A DNA stretch of 64,000 bases, taken from an uncultured Bacteroidales bacterium (GTDB lineage Bacteria; Bacteroidota; Bacteroidia; Bacteroidales; Paludibacteraceae). A model generated the notes under the pieces. The model had not been told where the DNA came from. It worked only from the letters and a program-made list of their open reading frames with translations, and made no database searches. A program made the position numbers and the translations under genes. This document shows, piece by piece, positions 26,454-33,670 of this stretch. Numbering within the stretch: position 1 is the first letter of the stretch; each line of letters starts with the position of its first letter. Location: contig CADAZU010000010.1 in the NCBI GenBank assembly GCA_902792535.1, positions 62,001 through 126,000 of the forward strand, in the 5' to 3' direction.

Positions 26454-26728
26454 TTAGTCTAACATTATAAATCCCACCCAATAAACTGGCTCTGTATATT
26501 TGGAGCGGACGGTGTTTTGATCATTACGAAAGGCCTCTAGTTAGGATCATTAATAAAGGTAATATAATATTGCAAAATTTGCTTTGTTATTTGCTTATCG
26601 TTCATCGTTATATATTGATATTCCACCCAACACCCTAGTGTGATTGGATAAAATAGAAACGGATGTTGATGTTTTAATGCAAATGCCAATCTCAAGGCTT
26701 GTTTTTGTAAAAAATTCATGCAGCTCAA
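26454..26728 (-). pseudogene. Remnant of a second CHAT protease gene
   Basis: The minus-strand reading 26540-26454 encodes EAFRNDQNTVRSKYTEPVYW then VGFIMLD and a stop. It matches the last 28 residues of the intact CHAT protein (EAFHNAQNHVRSQY ... YYWAGFIMLD). Upstream, in another frame, MNDKQITKQILQYYITFIND resembles VDDKATQLLMTEFYRNLI of the same protein. Stops and a frame change break it. The 3' flank after the stop is also shared (TTAGTCTAACATTATAAATC type). It is the truncated end of a former tandem copy. Confidence 0.8.
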
Positions 26729-27033
26729 CTATATTCAAAAACCACTGCATTGGTATACCCATATTTCAGAGCATACCGTTGCAGGGAAAGGATTACCCTT
26801 TTTTGTGCAGTAACTTAACAATCTCGCAATATAAATCGCGCACATCAATACACGTATTGACAACTGTTAACAGACTTACTGACTAAGTGTGGTTGATCTC
26901 CATGTATATATTGAAAACGTCAACATAAACTTTAAAGAACTACCAACCTATAGATTGGGCTACCTTTTTTAGCCCAGTCTAAATACAAGATTTAAAATTA
27001 TTTCTCATATTTTATGGGAATTTAAAATTAACA
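26729..27033. other. Gene-free interval with one hairpin
   Basis: No convincing coding frame. A hairpin ATTGGGCT/AGCCCAGT occurs at 26954-26978 with a T-rich loop. The left part may be further decayed CHAT sequence, but I cannot align it with confidence. Confidence 0.4.
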
Positions 27034-27078
27034 CCTTATGTTTAAATGCCTGCGGAGCGTTTTAACAGGCACATAAGG
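27034..27078 (-). terminator. Hairpin downstream of 5S rRNA
   Basis: Two-part stem: CCTTATG/CATAAGG and TGCCTG/CAGGCA (27047-27052 with 27066-27071), followed by a T-rich stretch. It lies 22 nt past the 5S 3' end. Confidence 0.65.
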
Positions 27079-27099
27079 ACAACCTCACTCCTCCCACTT

Positions 27100-27211
27100 A
27101 TCGGCAATTTCCTACTCTCCCACGACATAGTGCAGTACCATCGGCGCGATGTGGTTTAATGACTCTGTTCGGAATGGAAAGAGATGGGTCCCACACGCTA
27201 TAACCACCTTT
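27100..27211 (-). rRNA. 5S ribosomal RNA (orphan)
   Basis: The minus strand has the 5S signatures CCCATTCCGAACAG near the 5' half and CGCCGATGGTACTGC in the 3' half, ending GGGAGAGTAGG. The terminal helix GGTGGTT/AATTGCC closes it. Boundaries are approximate. No 16S or 23S gene is adjacent: the upstream neighbour is the lipoprotein gene ending at 27311. So this is a stand-alone 5S gene or a leftover of a rearranged rRNA operon. Confidence 0.9.
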
Positions 27212-27310
27212 GTGGTGTATAAAACTAATATAAAATTCAGTTTCTTATCTCTCGGTCATCAGTCGGTCTTCTCTCGCTCATCGCTCGGAGAGACCATTGA
27301 CAAGCGATAA

Positions 27311-28009
27311 TTAGTTTGTTACTATAGCATATTTATTATACACTCCTCCACGGTTAACAATCTTAATGCGGAAGAGTCCTGTCCAGCGAGGAGCAAAACG
27401 GACATAGCAGTCGTCTGTATAGTCCGTGTCGGAAGCGATGCAGTTGCCATTTTCGTCATATACATAAAGGTCAAGGTCAGTATCTCCGTCGCCGGAAACG
27501 GCTATTTCAGCTATTTCGTTAGCCCAAAACTTAGCATCATAGAAGGTATAACTATGGGCAGAAACGCTTCCCAAGGCATACTTTGGACCACCCATTGCAC
27601 CACGTGTACTCTCTGTTTGCATATTGAGTTTAGCGGTTATATTGTCTGCTAAAGCAAGAAGGTTAGCATCTTCTGTAAGTTCACAAGCATCAGTAATGAG
27701 TTGTGCCGGAGTAAATGGAGCTTTGTCGGCTTTCTCTTTCTCGTCGGTATTTTCCGCTCCTTGTTCCATAGTTGCTTCGAATGTTTGTGTAGGAGTCGAA
27801 GCAAGGATGTTTGCTGCCTCAATAAGTGCTGAAGCAGATTCTACTTCGTAGCCGTACTTGGCTAAATTCATGGCAATGCGAAGAGCGGATACCTCTTGTG
27901 ATGCGGCAACGGTAATCTCTTCTTTTTGTTCATTTTGTGCAGGTTGTTTGTTGCACGATACCATAATTACGCTTGCAGCAACCATGGCGAAAAGCATTAC
28001 TTTTTTCAT
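27311..28009 (-). CDS. Lipoprotein with C-terminal PPC-like domain
   Basis: A 232-aa lipoprotein: signal with lipobox VMVSC (Cys about 19), a helical middle (residues 35-150, Ala/Glu-rich) and a C-terminal beta domain of about 80 aa with ISGDGDTDLDLYVYDENG-like strands (AVSGDGDTDLDLYVYDENGN) and YVRFAPRWTGLFRI. That pattern is typical of bacterial pre-peptidase C-terminal (PPC) domains, which often accompany secreted proteases. It is fourth in the operon sigma - anti-sigma - metacaspase - lipoprotein, 34 nt after the metacaspase stop. Confidence 0.82.
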   Translation of the reverse strand: MKKVMLFAMVAASVIMVSCNKQPAQNEQKEEITVAASQEVSALRIAMNLAKYGYEVESASALIEAANILASTPTQTFEATMEQGAENTDEKEKADKAPFTPAQLITDACELTEDANLLALADNITAKLNMQTESTRGAMGGPKYALGSVSAHSYTFYDAKFWANEIAEIAVSGDGDTDLDLYVYDENGNCIASDTDYTDDCYVRFAPRWTGLFRIKIVNRGGVYNKYAIVTN

Positions 28010-28043
28010 AATTGATATGGATTAAATTAAACTTTAGTTGTTC

Positions 28044-28889
28044 TTATAAAAATATGTCCGTCTCCTTTCCTGAGGTCACTTCAAGTACCGGAGTTTGGGT
28101 GTAAGGGATGATATTTACAATACAGGTGCTGACTTTTTGGCGGATTTGCTTTGCAGAGAATTTTGAGAAATTGGTGTGCAGCAGGTGGAGAGCATAAGTA
28201 AGTGAACCATTGCCCTTGTATTCGTAGTTGCTCTGGTAGGATTTACATGCGCTGATAAATGTCCACTCTACAGGATATAATGTAGCAGTATTGGTTTTCT
28301 TCGGATTTGGAATAACAAATGCATCTGCAGTTCCTCTGATTACACATCCCTCCTCTTCTTCTGCACGACTTCCACCGCCACTATGACAAGCGTCTGCAAT
28401 AACAATGATTTTACCGTTTGCACCTATTTTCTCACGCAGACGATGAAGATACTGATTCAGTTGATCATCTACAAGGTGGTTCTGCCCTTCATACTTACCT
28501 TTGGCATAAGCATATTGTGCATCATAAGTAATCCATGCTTCATCAAAACCATCTTCTTCATCTCCATTAAGATCTGTTATTTGTTGCCCATGACCCGAGA
28601 AATGAATGTAGATATAATCTCCTTGCTGTGATTTAGAGATGATAGATTCCAATTCCTTTTTAATGGCAGAACATGTAGCTTGCCGGTTGCAGAGCGTAAC
28701 AATATTTGCCGTTTGAAAACCATTTGCTGTAAGTGTTTCTTCTACTAAAGGAATATCTTTATCGCCGTTAATCTTTTTCCAACCGGTCTCTTGCGGGTAG
28801 TCGCCTATTCCAATAATCAGAGCGCGTCTTGTAGCCCCTGCACAAATAGACAAGAACAGAAAAAGTATTATTGTGATGGAGTGCTTCAT
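28044..28889 (-). CDS. Exported metacaspase (peptidase C14 family)
   Basis: A 281-aa protein with a signal peptide (about 1-19, ending GA). The caspase fold begins RRALIIGIGDYP. The catalytic His is in YIYIHFSGHGQQ near 98 and the catalytic Cys in IVIADACHSGGGSR near 165. Metacaspases usually cleave after Arg/Lys. Acidic residues around FDEAWITYDAQY fit an S1 pocket, but this is inference. It begins 3 nt after the anti-sigma stop, so co-translation is likely. Exported caspase homologues next to an ECF sigma pair are unusual. Confidence 0.93.
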   Translation of the reverse strand: MKHSITIILFLFLSICAGATRRALIIGIGDYPQETGWKKINGDKDIPLVEETLTANGFQTANIVTLCNRQATCSAIKKELESIISKSQQGDYIYIHFSGHGQQITDLNGDEEDGFDEAWITYDAQYAYAKGKYEGQNHLVDDQLNQYLHRLREKIGANGKIIVIADACHSGGGSRAEEEEGCVIRGTADAFVIPNPKKTNTATLYPVEWTFISACKSYQSNYEYKGNGSLTYALHLLHTNFSKFSAKQIRQKVSTCIVNIIPYTQTPVLEVTSGKETDIFL

Positions 28890-28892
28890 AAC

Positions 28893-29585
28893 TTAAAAAA
28901 TCTTCTCTAACAATTCTTTTGCCTTTGCGCTGTAGTAACTATCGCTGTTTGCAATCCTTTGCAATAGTTTCTTGGCAGAACGGATATGACCCTCATGCAT
29001 TTCATATTGCGCCTCTATCCAATCTGTGGCATCAATAATTTCTTGCACTTCTTCTTTGGATAATCCTTCTTGCGCTAATAAGTTTTCGTCCTCACGCAGT
29101 TGCATAGTCTCCTTGCGCACGTTCTCGTTTAGGCAGTACGCGCCTTGCCAATCATTCTGGGCGATTGCATCATAAACCAGTTCGAGTTGTTCGTTTATTG
29201 ATTCGGTTTTGCCACCTCGTGTATTTTGTGATGTTTGGAGTGATTGCGCCCATGTATTACTCTCGCCTAACATGGAGCGAGTGATTGATGTAATCATAAA
29301 TACCCCGACAAAGATAGCAGCGATAGCAGTAATGCTCACAGATCCTAATGTCCAGCGAACGACACGTTTGTGATGGTCTTCTTTCTCCTTTTGGATACTA
29401 TCTTCCTCATCTTGAAGCATTTCCTTCAATGATCGGCGACGAATGGCCAATATGATTTCTTTTTGCAGTTCCATTTCATCTCTTAATGACGAATCCTCTG
29501 CAGAAAGTAACCTTTCAAATTGCAATTTTTCTTCTTCGGTCATCTGACCTGCAAGATATTTGTCTATTTGCTCTTGATTTGTCAT
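28893..29585 (-). CDS. Membrane anti-sigma factor
   Basis: A 230-aa protein. The N-terminal 60 residues (IDKYLAGQMTEEEKLQFERL ...) match the cytoplasmic helical domain of Bacteroidota anti-sigma factors. A single membrane helix lies near 76-100 (WTLGSVSITAIAAIFVGVFM), and a periplasmic helical domain of about 125 aa follows. There is no zinc-binding HxxxCxxC motif. Its ATG overlaps the sigma-factor stop by 4 nt, the classical arrangement for a sigma/anti-sigma pair. Confidence 0.85.
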   Translation of the reverse strand: MTNQEQIDKYLAGQMTEEEKLQFERLLSAEDSSLRDEMELQKEIILAIRRRSLKEMLQDEEDSIQKEKEDHHKRVVRWTLGSVSITAIAAIFVGVFMITSITRSMLGESNTWAQSLQTSQNTRGGKTESINEQLELVYDAIAQNDWQGAYCLNENVRKETMQLREDENLLAQEGLSKEEVQEIIDATDWIEAQYEMHEGHIRSAKKLLQRIANSDSYYSAKAKELLEKIF

Positions 29586-30154
29586 GGCTTTTTCAATAAG
29601 GTTTTTAGTTTCTGCATACATTTGTACTTCTGCGTTTTAGCACTATCCGCACTACTATAATGGAGATTCCATGCAATTGTTTCCCATGAATCCTCGTCCC
29701 AATAAAATGCCTTTAATAAAGGCGCACATGGTTTGCCCATTTTGTCCACCACCTCTCTGATAGCATCCCGTCTGTCTTGTCGGAATTGCATCTTTTCATC
29801 GGCATCAGCTCTTTCCATTTCATACACTTCTTGGGCTTTTGCAAAAATTTCTTCGTCATTAGGAATGTCTTCTCCATAACGACGGTTTGTCTCTAACCAA
29901 ACGCGTATTCCTGTGCTGTTAAGATAAGTTGAAAGAGAGGCAGTTAATGAGGTTTCCGTTAATTTTCCCCGTTCTATATTTTCCCATACACGGCTTACGG
30001 ACTCTTGGAATACCTCTGCTAATAATTGCTGATTGAGAGAATGAAATTTGTTAGCAAGAAATGCCATAAATGACTCCCTATATTCGCGATAAAACAAGGA
30101 AATTGCCTTATTGTTTCTCGCGCGAAAAGCTTGTATATATTCGGTATCAGTCAT
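29582..30154 (-). CDS. ECF-type RNA polymerase sigma factor
   Basis: A 190-aa sigma-70 family protein. The sigma-2 region is at about 20-85 (SLFYREYRESFMAFLANKF ... VFQESVSRVWEN) and the sigma-4 helix-turn-helix at about 140-185 (FYWDEDSWETIAWNLHYSS ... KYKCMQKLK). It heads the operon with the anti-sigma, metacaspase and lipoprotein genes. Its own promoter is of housekeeping type (30175-30206). An upstream ATG at 30205 is excluded because it precedes the -7 box. The middle linker is longer than usual. Confidence 0.92.
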   Translation of the reverse strand: MTDTEYIQAFRARNNKAISLFYREYRESFMAFLANKFHSLNQQLLAEVFQESVSRVWENIERGKLTETSLTASLSTYLNSTGIRVWLETNRRYGEDIPNDEEIFAKAQEVYEMERADADEKMQFRQDRRDAIREVVDKMGKPCAPLLKAFYWDEDSWETIAWNLHYSSADSAKTQKYKCMQKLKTLLKKP

Positions 30155-30174
30155 TGAGGTATCTTTTGCGCTTG

Positions 30175-30206
30175 CAAAGGTACTACTTTTTTCTGATATA
30201 CGCAAA
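30175..30206 (-). promoter_or_regulatory. Promoter of the sigma/anti-sigma/metacaspase operon
   Basis: TACCTTTG (30175-30182), 20 nt, TTTG (30203-30206): primary-sigma type. An autoregulatory ECF promoter is not evident. Confidence 0.85.
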
Positions 30207-30251
30207 TATAATCAAAGATTTTTAGACAAAAGTAGAAAGACAATAGACAAA

Positions 30252-30282
30252 AAAATCTGCACACTGGATGCAGATTTTAGTA
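30252..30282. terminator. Hairpin terminator
   Basis: Stem AAATCTGCA/TGCAGATTT (about 9 bp) with T-runs on both sides, downstream of the DUF2442-like fragment and upstream of the ECF operon promoter. Confidence 0.8.
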
Positions 30283-30344
30283 TTTGCCGCTTTTTTACGC
30301 TGTCGGTGTCAGCACTCCTGTTTCACGTCAGTAAGGGACGTGTG

Positions 30345-30503
30345 TTAATCCTCAATTACACCTGCGTATAACTGTTCTATCGGGAATACCAAATCCCAAC
30401 TCTTGCCCCACACTATATTTCCGTCTTCTATCTCAAAACGGCGAAAATTACGAGGGTCAAGATACTTATTATACTGCGGTACAGTTACCCGCGTCTTTTG
30501 CTC
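30345..30503 (-). pseudogene. DUF2442-like fragment
   Basis: A minus-strand frame without a start codon encodes VPQYNKYLDPRNFRRFEIED then GNIVWGKSWDLVFPIEQLYA, matching the C-terminal half of DUF2442 proteins, which often pair with DUF4160 in toxin-antitoxin-like modules. The N-terminal half is missing: a TAG precedes it and no in-frame ATG exists. Confidence 0.65.
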
Positions 30504-30527
30504 CTATTATACAAAGTCTGCTCATAG

Positions 30528-30803
30528 TTATAATTTGGTTTTAATGGTTGTACTTTTTACTGCTTGCCTCAATACGAAGAATTTAATCCATTTTGTAATG
30601 ATATTCTTGCTATATTTCCGAATAAATTCCTCGGCTGTCTTTTGATCCTTGGATGACAACGGTTCTTCCCCTGCCTTCTCGCGAACTCGGATCTCTACCA
30701 AAACACCATTATCCATAATAGATTTCTCAAACAGCGGTCTAAAGCATAATGTCGTATGAGTTTTTGTTTCGTTACCGGCATCGTGTTTTTCTTTTGGCTG
30801 CAA
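30528..30803 (-). pseudogene. DUF4160-like gene, probably N-terminally decayed
   Basis: A 91-codon frame whose last 60 residues (SSKDQKTAEEFIRKYSKNII ... WIKFFVLRQAV) look like the C-terminal part of DUF4160-type proteins. Its first ATG (30803) lies in the -7 box of a good promoter and cannot be used. The first usable ATG after it (30781) is in another frame and gives a peptide starting MPVTKQKLIRHYALDRCLRN that stops after 28 codons. This looks like a frame-broken gene. Together with the DUF2442-like fragment it is a degenerate toxin-antitoxin-like locus. Confidence 0.55.
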
Positions 30804-30832
30804 AGGTACAACATTTTTCTGATTTACACAAG
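30801..30832 (-). promoter_or_regulatory. Promoter before the decayed DUF4160-like gene
   Basis: TACCTTTG (30801-30808), 20 nt, CTTG (30829-30832). Still a good match although the gene behind it is broken. Confidence 0.75.
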
Positions 30833-30939
30833 AGTTAACTGCATTTTTTTTCTTTTTCTCATATTTCTTGCAAAAAAAAATAAATTATACACGCAAAACG
30901 GCTAAAAAGACAGATTTTTTGCATTTTTTCGCTTAAAAA

Positions 30940-30971
30940 TTTGCGTATGTCAAAAAAAAGCAGTACTTTTG
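30940..30971 (+). promoter_or_regulatory. Promoter of tRNA-fMet - nuclease
   Basis: TTTG (30940-30943), 20-nt spacer with AAAAAAAAGCAG, TACTTTTG (30964-30971). Same extended spacer as other stable-RNA promoters in the window. Confidence 0.85.
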
Positions 30972-31003
30972 CAGTCCCGTTTGAAAAAAGCGGTGTTATG
31001 GAT

Positions 31004-31075
<72 letters not shown>

Positions 31076-31079
31076 CACT

Positions 31080-32366
31080 ATGCGAAACAAATTTTTATTA
31101 TTTGCGCTTTTCTACACGCTCTCCGCGATTGCGGTGGAGCGTGTTTCTTTAGACACGCTTCAGGCTCATTGGAGCCGATACACGAACCGGACGGTGGAGA
31201 TCACCACTCCACTCCTTGTCTGCGGCAATTTCTATGATTCGCTGGTATTAGCGCCGGAGCGGCTTTTCTGTCCGGAAGAGCGTGCTGTGGGTTTGGCGGA
31301 GGGCGATAGCGCCGCCTATGACGTACTGCGTGCGCATAACCGCGAAGCGAGCATTGTGCTGCATTGCCGGAATCGGTATTATGATGTCCGTACGGGTGAT
31401 CTCATCCGCGGGTTGAAAGCGCGTGTGACGGGTGAGCGGCAGTTGCTGACCGGTAAGTCCATCCGCACAAAGCATTTGCCCAAAGACCGCTTGCCGCGGG
31501 CGAAGAAAGGCGAGCTGCGGATTGTGGGAGCGAATATAGAGAATTATTTCGCAGACCTCGGCGGCTATGCCCATAAACGCACGACTCCCAAACAATTAGC
31601 CGTGAAGACGAAGAAGCTGTCTTCTGCGCTGCGCGCGATGCATGCCGATATATTCGCATTATGCGAAATGCAGGTGGGAGACAAAGCTCCGGCGATGTTG
31701 CTGAAAGCGCTGAACAAAGGCGGCAGGAAGTATGCCTTTGTATCTATGGGAATGGAGAATGCAGACCGCATCGGCGGATGTTTTATCTATGATACGGAGC
31801 GTGTGCGCCCGTGCGCAGAGTGGATGTCGGCTTATAGCGACACCGCGAGCCATTACCGGGCACGCATGTACGCGGTTCCTTTCGAAGAGATCGCTTCCGG
31901 GGAACGGTTTGTCATCAGTCTCAACCATTTCAAATCCAAACGTCCCGGTCGCACGCAGTACGACACCAATATGCGAAGAATGCAGAATACCGACTCATTG
32001 CTGGCAATGCTGCCGCGCGCCATAGAGACGTTCGGCGACGAAGATGTATTGCTGCTGGGCGACTACAACTGCTACACGCAGGAACAACCGATTCAGACCA
32101 TTATTCGTGCGGGATATCAAGACATGCTGCCTTTGGGTTCCTCTTCCGATTATTCCTATTCCTATAAAGGCGAAGCGGGTTATCTGGACCGCTGTTTCGC
32201 TTCGCCGGGTATGGCAAAGCAGATCATTCGCGTGCAGCCATGGCATATCAATGCCGACTGGTACTATTCGCACGGCGCATACAAGATGAAGGACAAGAGC
32301 AAACACCGGTATGCAGATCATGATCCGATCGTGGTGGACGTAAGACTAGGGACACTAGTACCCTAG
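31080..32366 (+). CDS. Exported endonuclease/exonuclease/phosphatase family protein
   Basis: A 428-aa protein with a signal peptide (about 1-18). An OB-like N-terminal region (about 20-140) precedes an EEP nuclease domain with motifs IVGANIENYF near 147, ALCEMQVGDKAP near 198 (catalytic Glu), SLNHFKSKRPG near 285 (His/Lys), LLLGDYNCYTQ near 324 (Asp/Asn) and the terminal YADHDPIVVDV (Asp-His). The ExeM-type extracellular nucleases have this order. It starts 4 nt after tRNA-fMet and has no promoter of its own, so it is transcribed from the tRNA promoter. Confidence 0.88.
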   Translation: MRNKFLLFALFYTLSAIAVERVSLDTLQAHWSRYTNRTVEITTPLLVCGNFYDSLVLAPERLFCPEERAVGLAEGDSAAYDVLRAHNREASIVLHCRNRYYDVRTGDLIRGLKARVTGERQLLTGKSIRTKHLPKDRLPRAKKGELRIVGANIENYFADLGGYAHKRTTPKQLAVKTKKLSSALRAMHADIFALCEMQVGDKAPAMLLKALNKGGRKYAFVSMGMENADRIGGCFIYDTERVRPCAEWMSAYSDTASHYRARMYAVPFEEIASGERFVISLNHFKSKRPGRTQYDTNMRRMQNTDSLLAMLPRAIETFGDEDVLLLGDYNCYTQEQPIQTIIRAGYQDMLPLGSSSDYSYSYKGEAGYLDRCFASPGMAKQIIRVQPWHINADWYYSHGAYKMKDKSKHRYADHDPIVVDVRLGTLVP

Positions 32367-32380
32367 GATCCTAGTACAAC

Positions 32381-32406
32381 AAAGGCAGCCAAGTTTGGCT
32401 GCCTTT
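32381..32406. terminator. Bidirectional terminator
   Basis: Perfect 12-bp stem AAAGGCAGCCAA/TTGGCTGCCTTT with a 2-nt centre between the convergent nuclease gene and tRNA-Arg. Confidence 0.9.
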
Positions 32407-32408
32407 TG

Positions 32409-32482
32409 TGACCCCGCTGGGGCTCAAACCCAGAACCTTCAGAACCGGAATCTGACACTCTATTCAATTGAGCTACGGGGCC
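32409..32482 (-). tRNA. tRNA-Arg (CCG)
   Basis: Acceptor GGCCCCG/CGGGGTC (one G-T). Anticodon stem TCAGA/TCTGA with loop TTCCGGT gives CCG. T loop TTTGAGC. CCA not encoded. Confidence 0.9.
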
Positions 32483-32506
32483 GCGCTTGCATTAACTATA
32501 GAAAGA

Positions 32507-33196
32507 TCAATTTCTCCTTCCTCCCATGAAGATGAGGATGTAGTATATCAATGTAGCGAGAGACGAGAGGGCGGCTACCACATAGGTATAAGCTGCGCTA
32601 TGGAGTGCGTCGCTCGCCATGGCTGTTGTTTCCCTGTCGGTGACCCCTGTCTCCTGCAACCAGTTCACCGCCCGGCGACTGGCATCCACTTCTACCGGCA
32701 GAGTAATGAAGGAGAAGAGGGTGATCATCGCATATAGGACAATACCAGCAAGCAACAGCATCTGTCCGGCATTACTACCAATCAGGAGCAGTCCACCTAA
32801 AATGATCCAAGTGACCCATTTGCTGGAGAAAGACACCACCGGCACTAATGCGGAACGGAGTCCCAATGGTCCGTATGCCGTGGCATGCTGGACGGCGTGT
32901 CCGCATTCGTGCGCCGCAACAGCCGCTGCTGCTACATTCGCGCCATGATAGACATCTTCCGACAGGTTAACCGTCTTGGTAGAGGGGTTATAATGGTCGG
33001 TCAGTTGTCCTTTGATGCAAGTCACTTTAACATCATCTATACCATTGTCATGCAGCATTTTAAGCGCCACCTCACATCCTGTCACCGGAAGCGACTCCTT
33101 GGCATAGCGCTTGAATTTACGCTCCAGCGAAGCTGAAACGATCCAACTCGCAAGGGCGATGCCTATAAACAATATCCAATAGACAGACGACGTCAT
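32507..33196 (-). CDS. Membrane zinc metallopeptidase, YugP/Zn-peptidase_2 family
   Basis: A 229-aa protein. The N-terminal helix (about 5-22) anchors it; the zinc motif HECGH is in VAAHECGHAVQHATAY near 96-100. Two or three further hydrophobic segments lie at 125-170 and 205-225. The pattern matches the neutral zinc metallopeptidase family of Bacillus YugP. Third in the tRNA-Ala - GNAT - Fur - peptidase run, 4 nt after the Fur stop. Confidence 0.9.
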   Translation of the reverse strand: MTSSVYWILFIGIALASWIVSASLERKFKRYAKESLPVTGCEVALKMLHDNGIDDVKVTCIKGQLTDHYNPSTKTVNLSEDVYHGANVAAAAVAAHECGHAVQHATAYGPLGLRSALVPVVSFSSKWVTWIILGGLLLIGSNAGQMLLLAGIVLYAMITLFSFITLPVEVDASRRAVNWLQETGVTDRETTAMASDALHSAAYTYVVAALSSLATLIYYILIFMGGRRN

Positions 33197-33200
33197 TATT

Positions 33201-33668
33201 TTATTTCTTTTTCACAGCCAGCCGGCGGCAGATTTTGCACTCGCCATACACAACCAGCGTGTAATTTTGTATATTAAAATTCGGATACTTATGCTCCATA
33301 ATCAGTCGCATGATCGCTTTGTCATAAAAAGCAGCTCTGCGTCCGCATTTGCGGCAGATGAGTTGCATATGCGATCTGGATGCAGCCGTATTCAGTTCAT
33401 ACTCCGTTACCGTTTGTCCATATCCGCGGTCATAGACCTTGACGATCTCCGCCTCGACAAACAGATTCAGCGCATTATAGACCGTCCCGGTAGAGATATG
33501 CTCCGTTTGGCACGCCTCCTCCAGCTGTGCAGCGGTGAAGGGTTGTTTCAAAAGGCAGGCTTGCGCCAAAACCATTTCCCGGACTACGGAGGCTCTCATA
33601 CCGTGCGCCTTGATATAGTCCCCCAGCCGCTCCAATGCCGCTTTATATAAAGCCTCTTCCTCTTTCAC
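33201..33668 (-). CDS. Fur-family transcriptional regulator
   Basis: A 155-aa metal-dependent repressor. The winged helix is at about 20-90 with TEHISTGTVYNALNLFVEAE, the Fur recognition region. The C-terminal dimer domain has two CxxC pairs (CRKC near 111 and CKIC near 146), the structural zinc site of Fur/PerR/Zur proteins. The sensed metal or peroxide cannot be decided. It is 2 nt from the GNAT-like gene and 4 nt from the peptidase gene. Confidence 0.93.
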   Translation of the reverse strand: MKEEEALYKAALERLGDYIKAHGMRASVVREMVLAQACLLKQPFTAAQLEEACQTEHISTGTVYNALNLFVEAEIVKVYDRGYGQTVTEYELNTAASRSHMQLICRKCGRRAAFYDKAIMRLIMEHKYPNFNIQNYTLVVYGECKICRRLAVKKK

Positions 33669-33670
33669 AA

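Noticed and set aside
26644..26886. Plus-strand 80-codon frame
   Set aside because: Lies over the decayed CHAT remnant in antisense, with no promoter or similarity.
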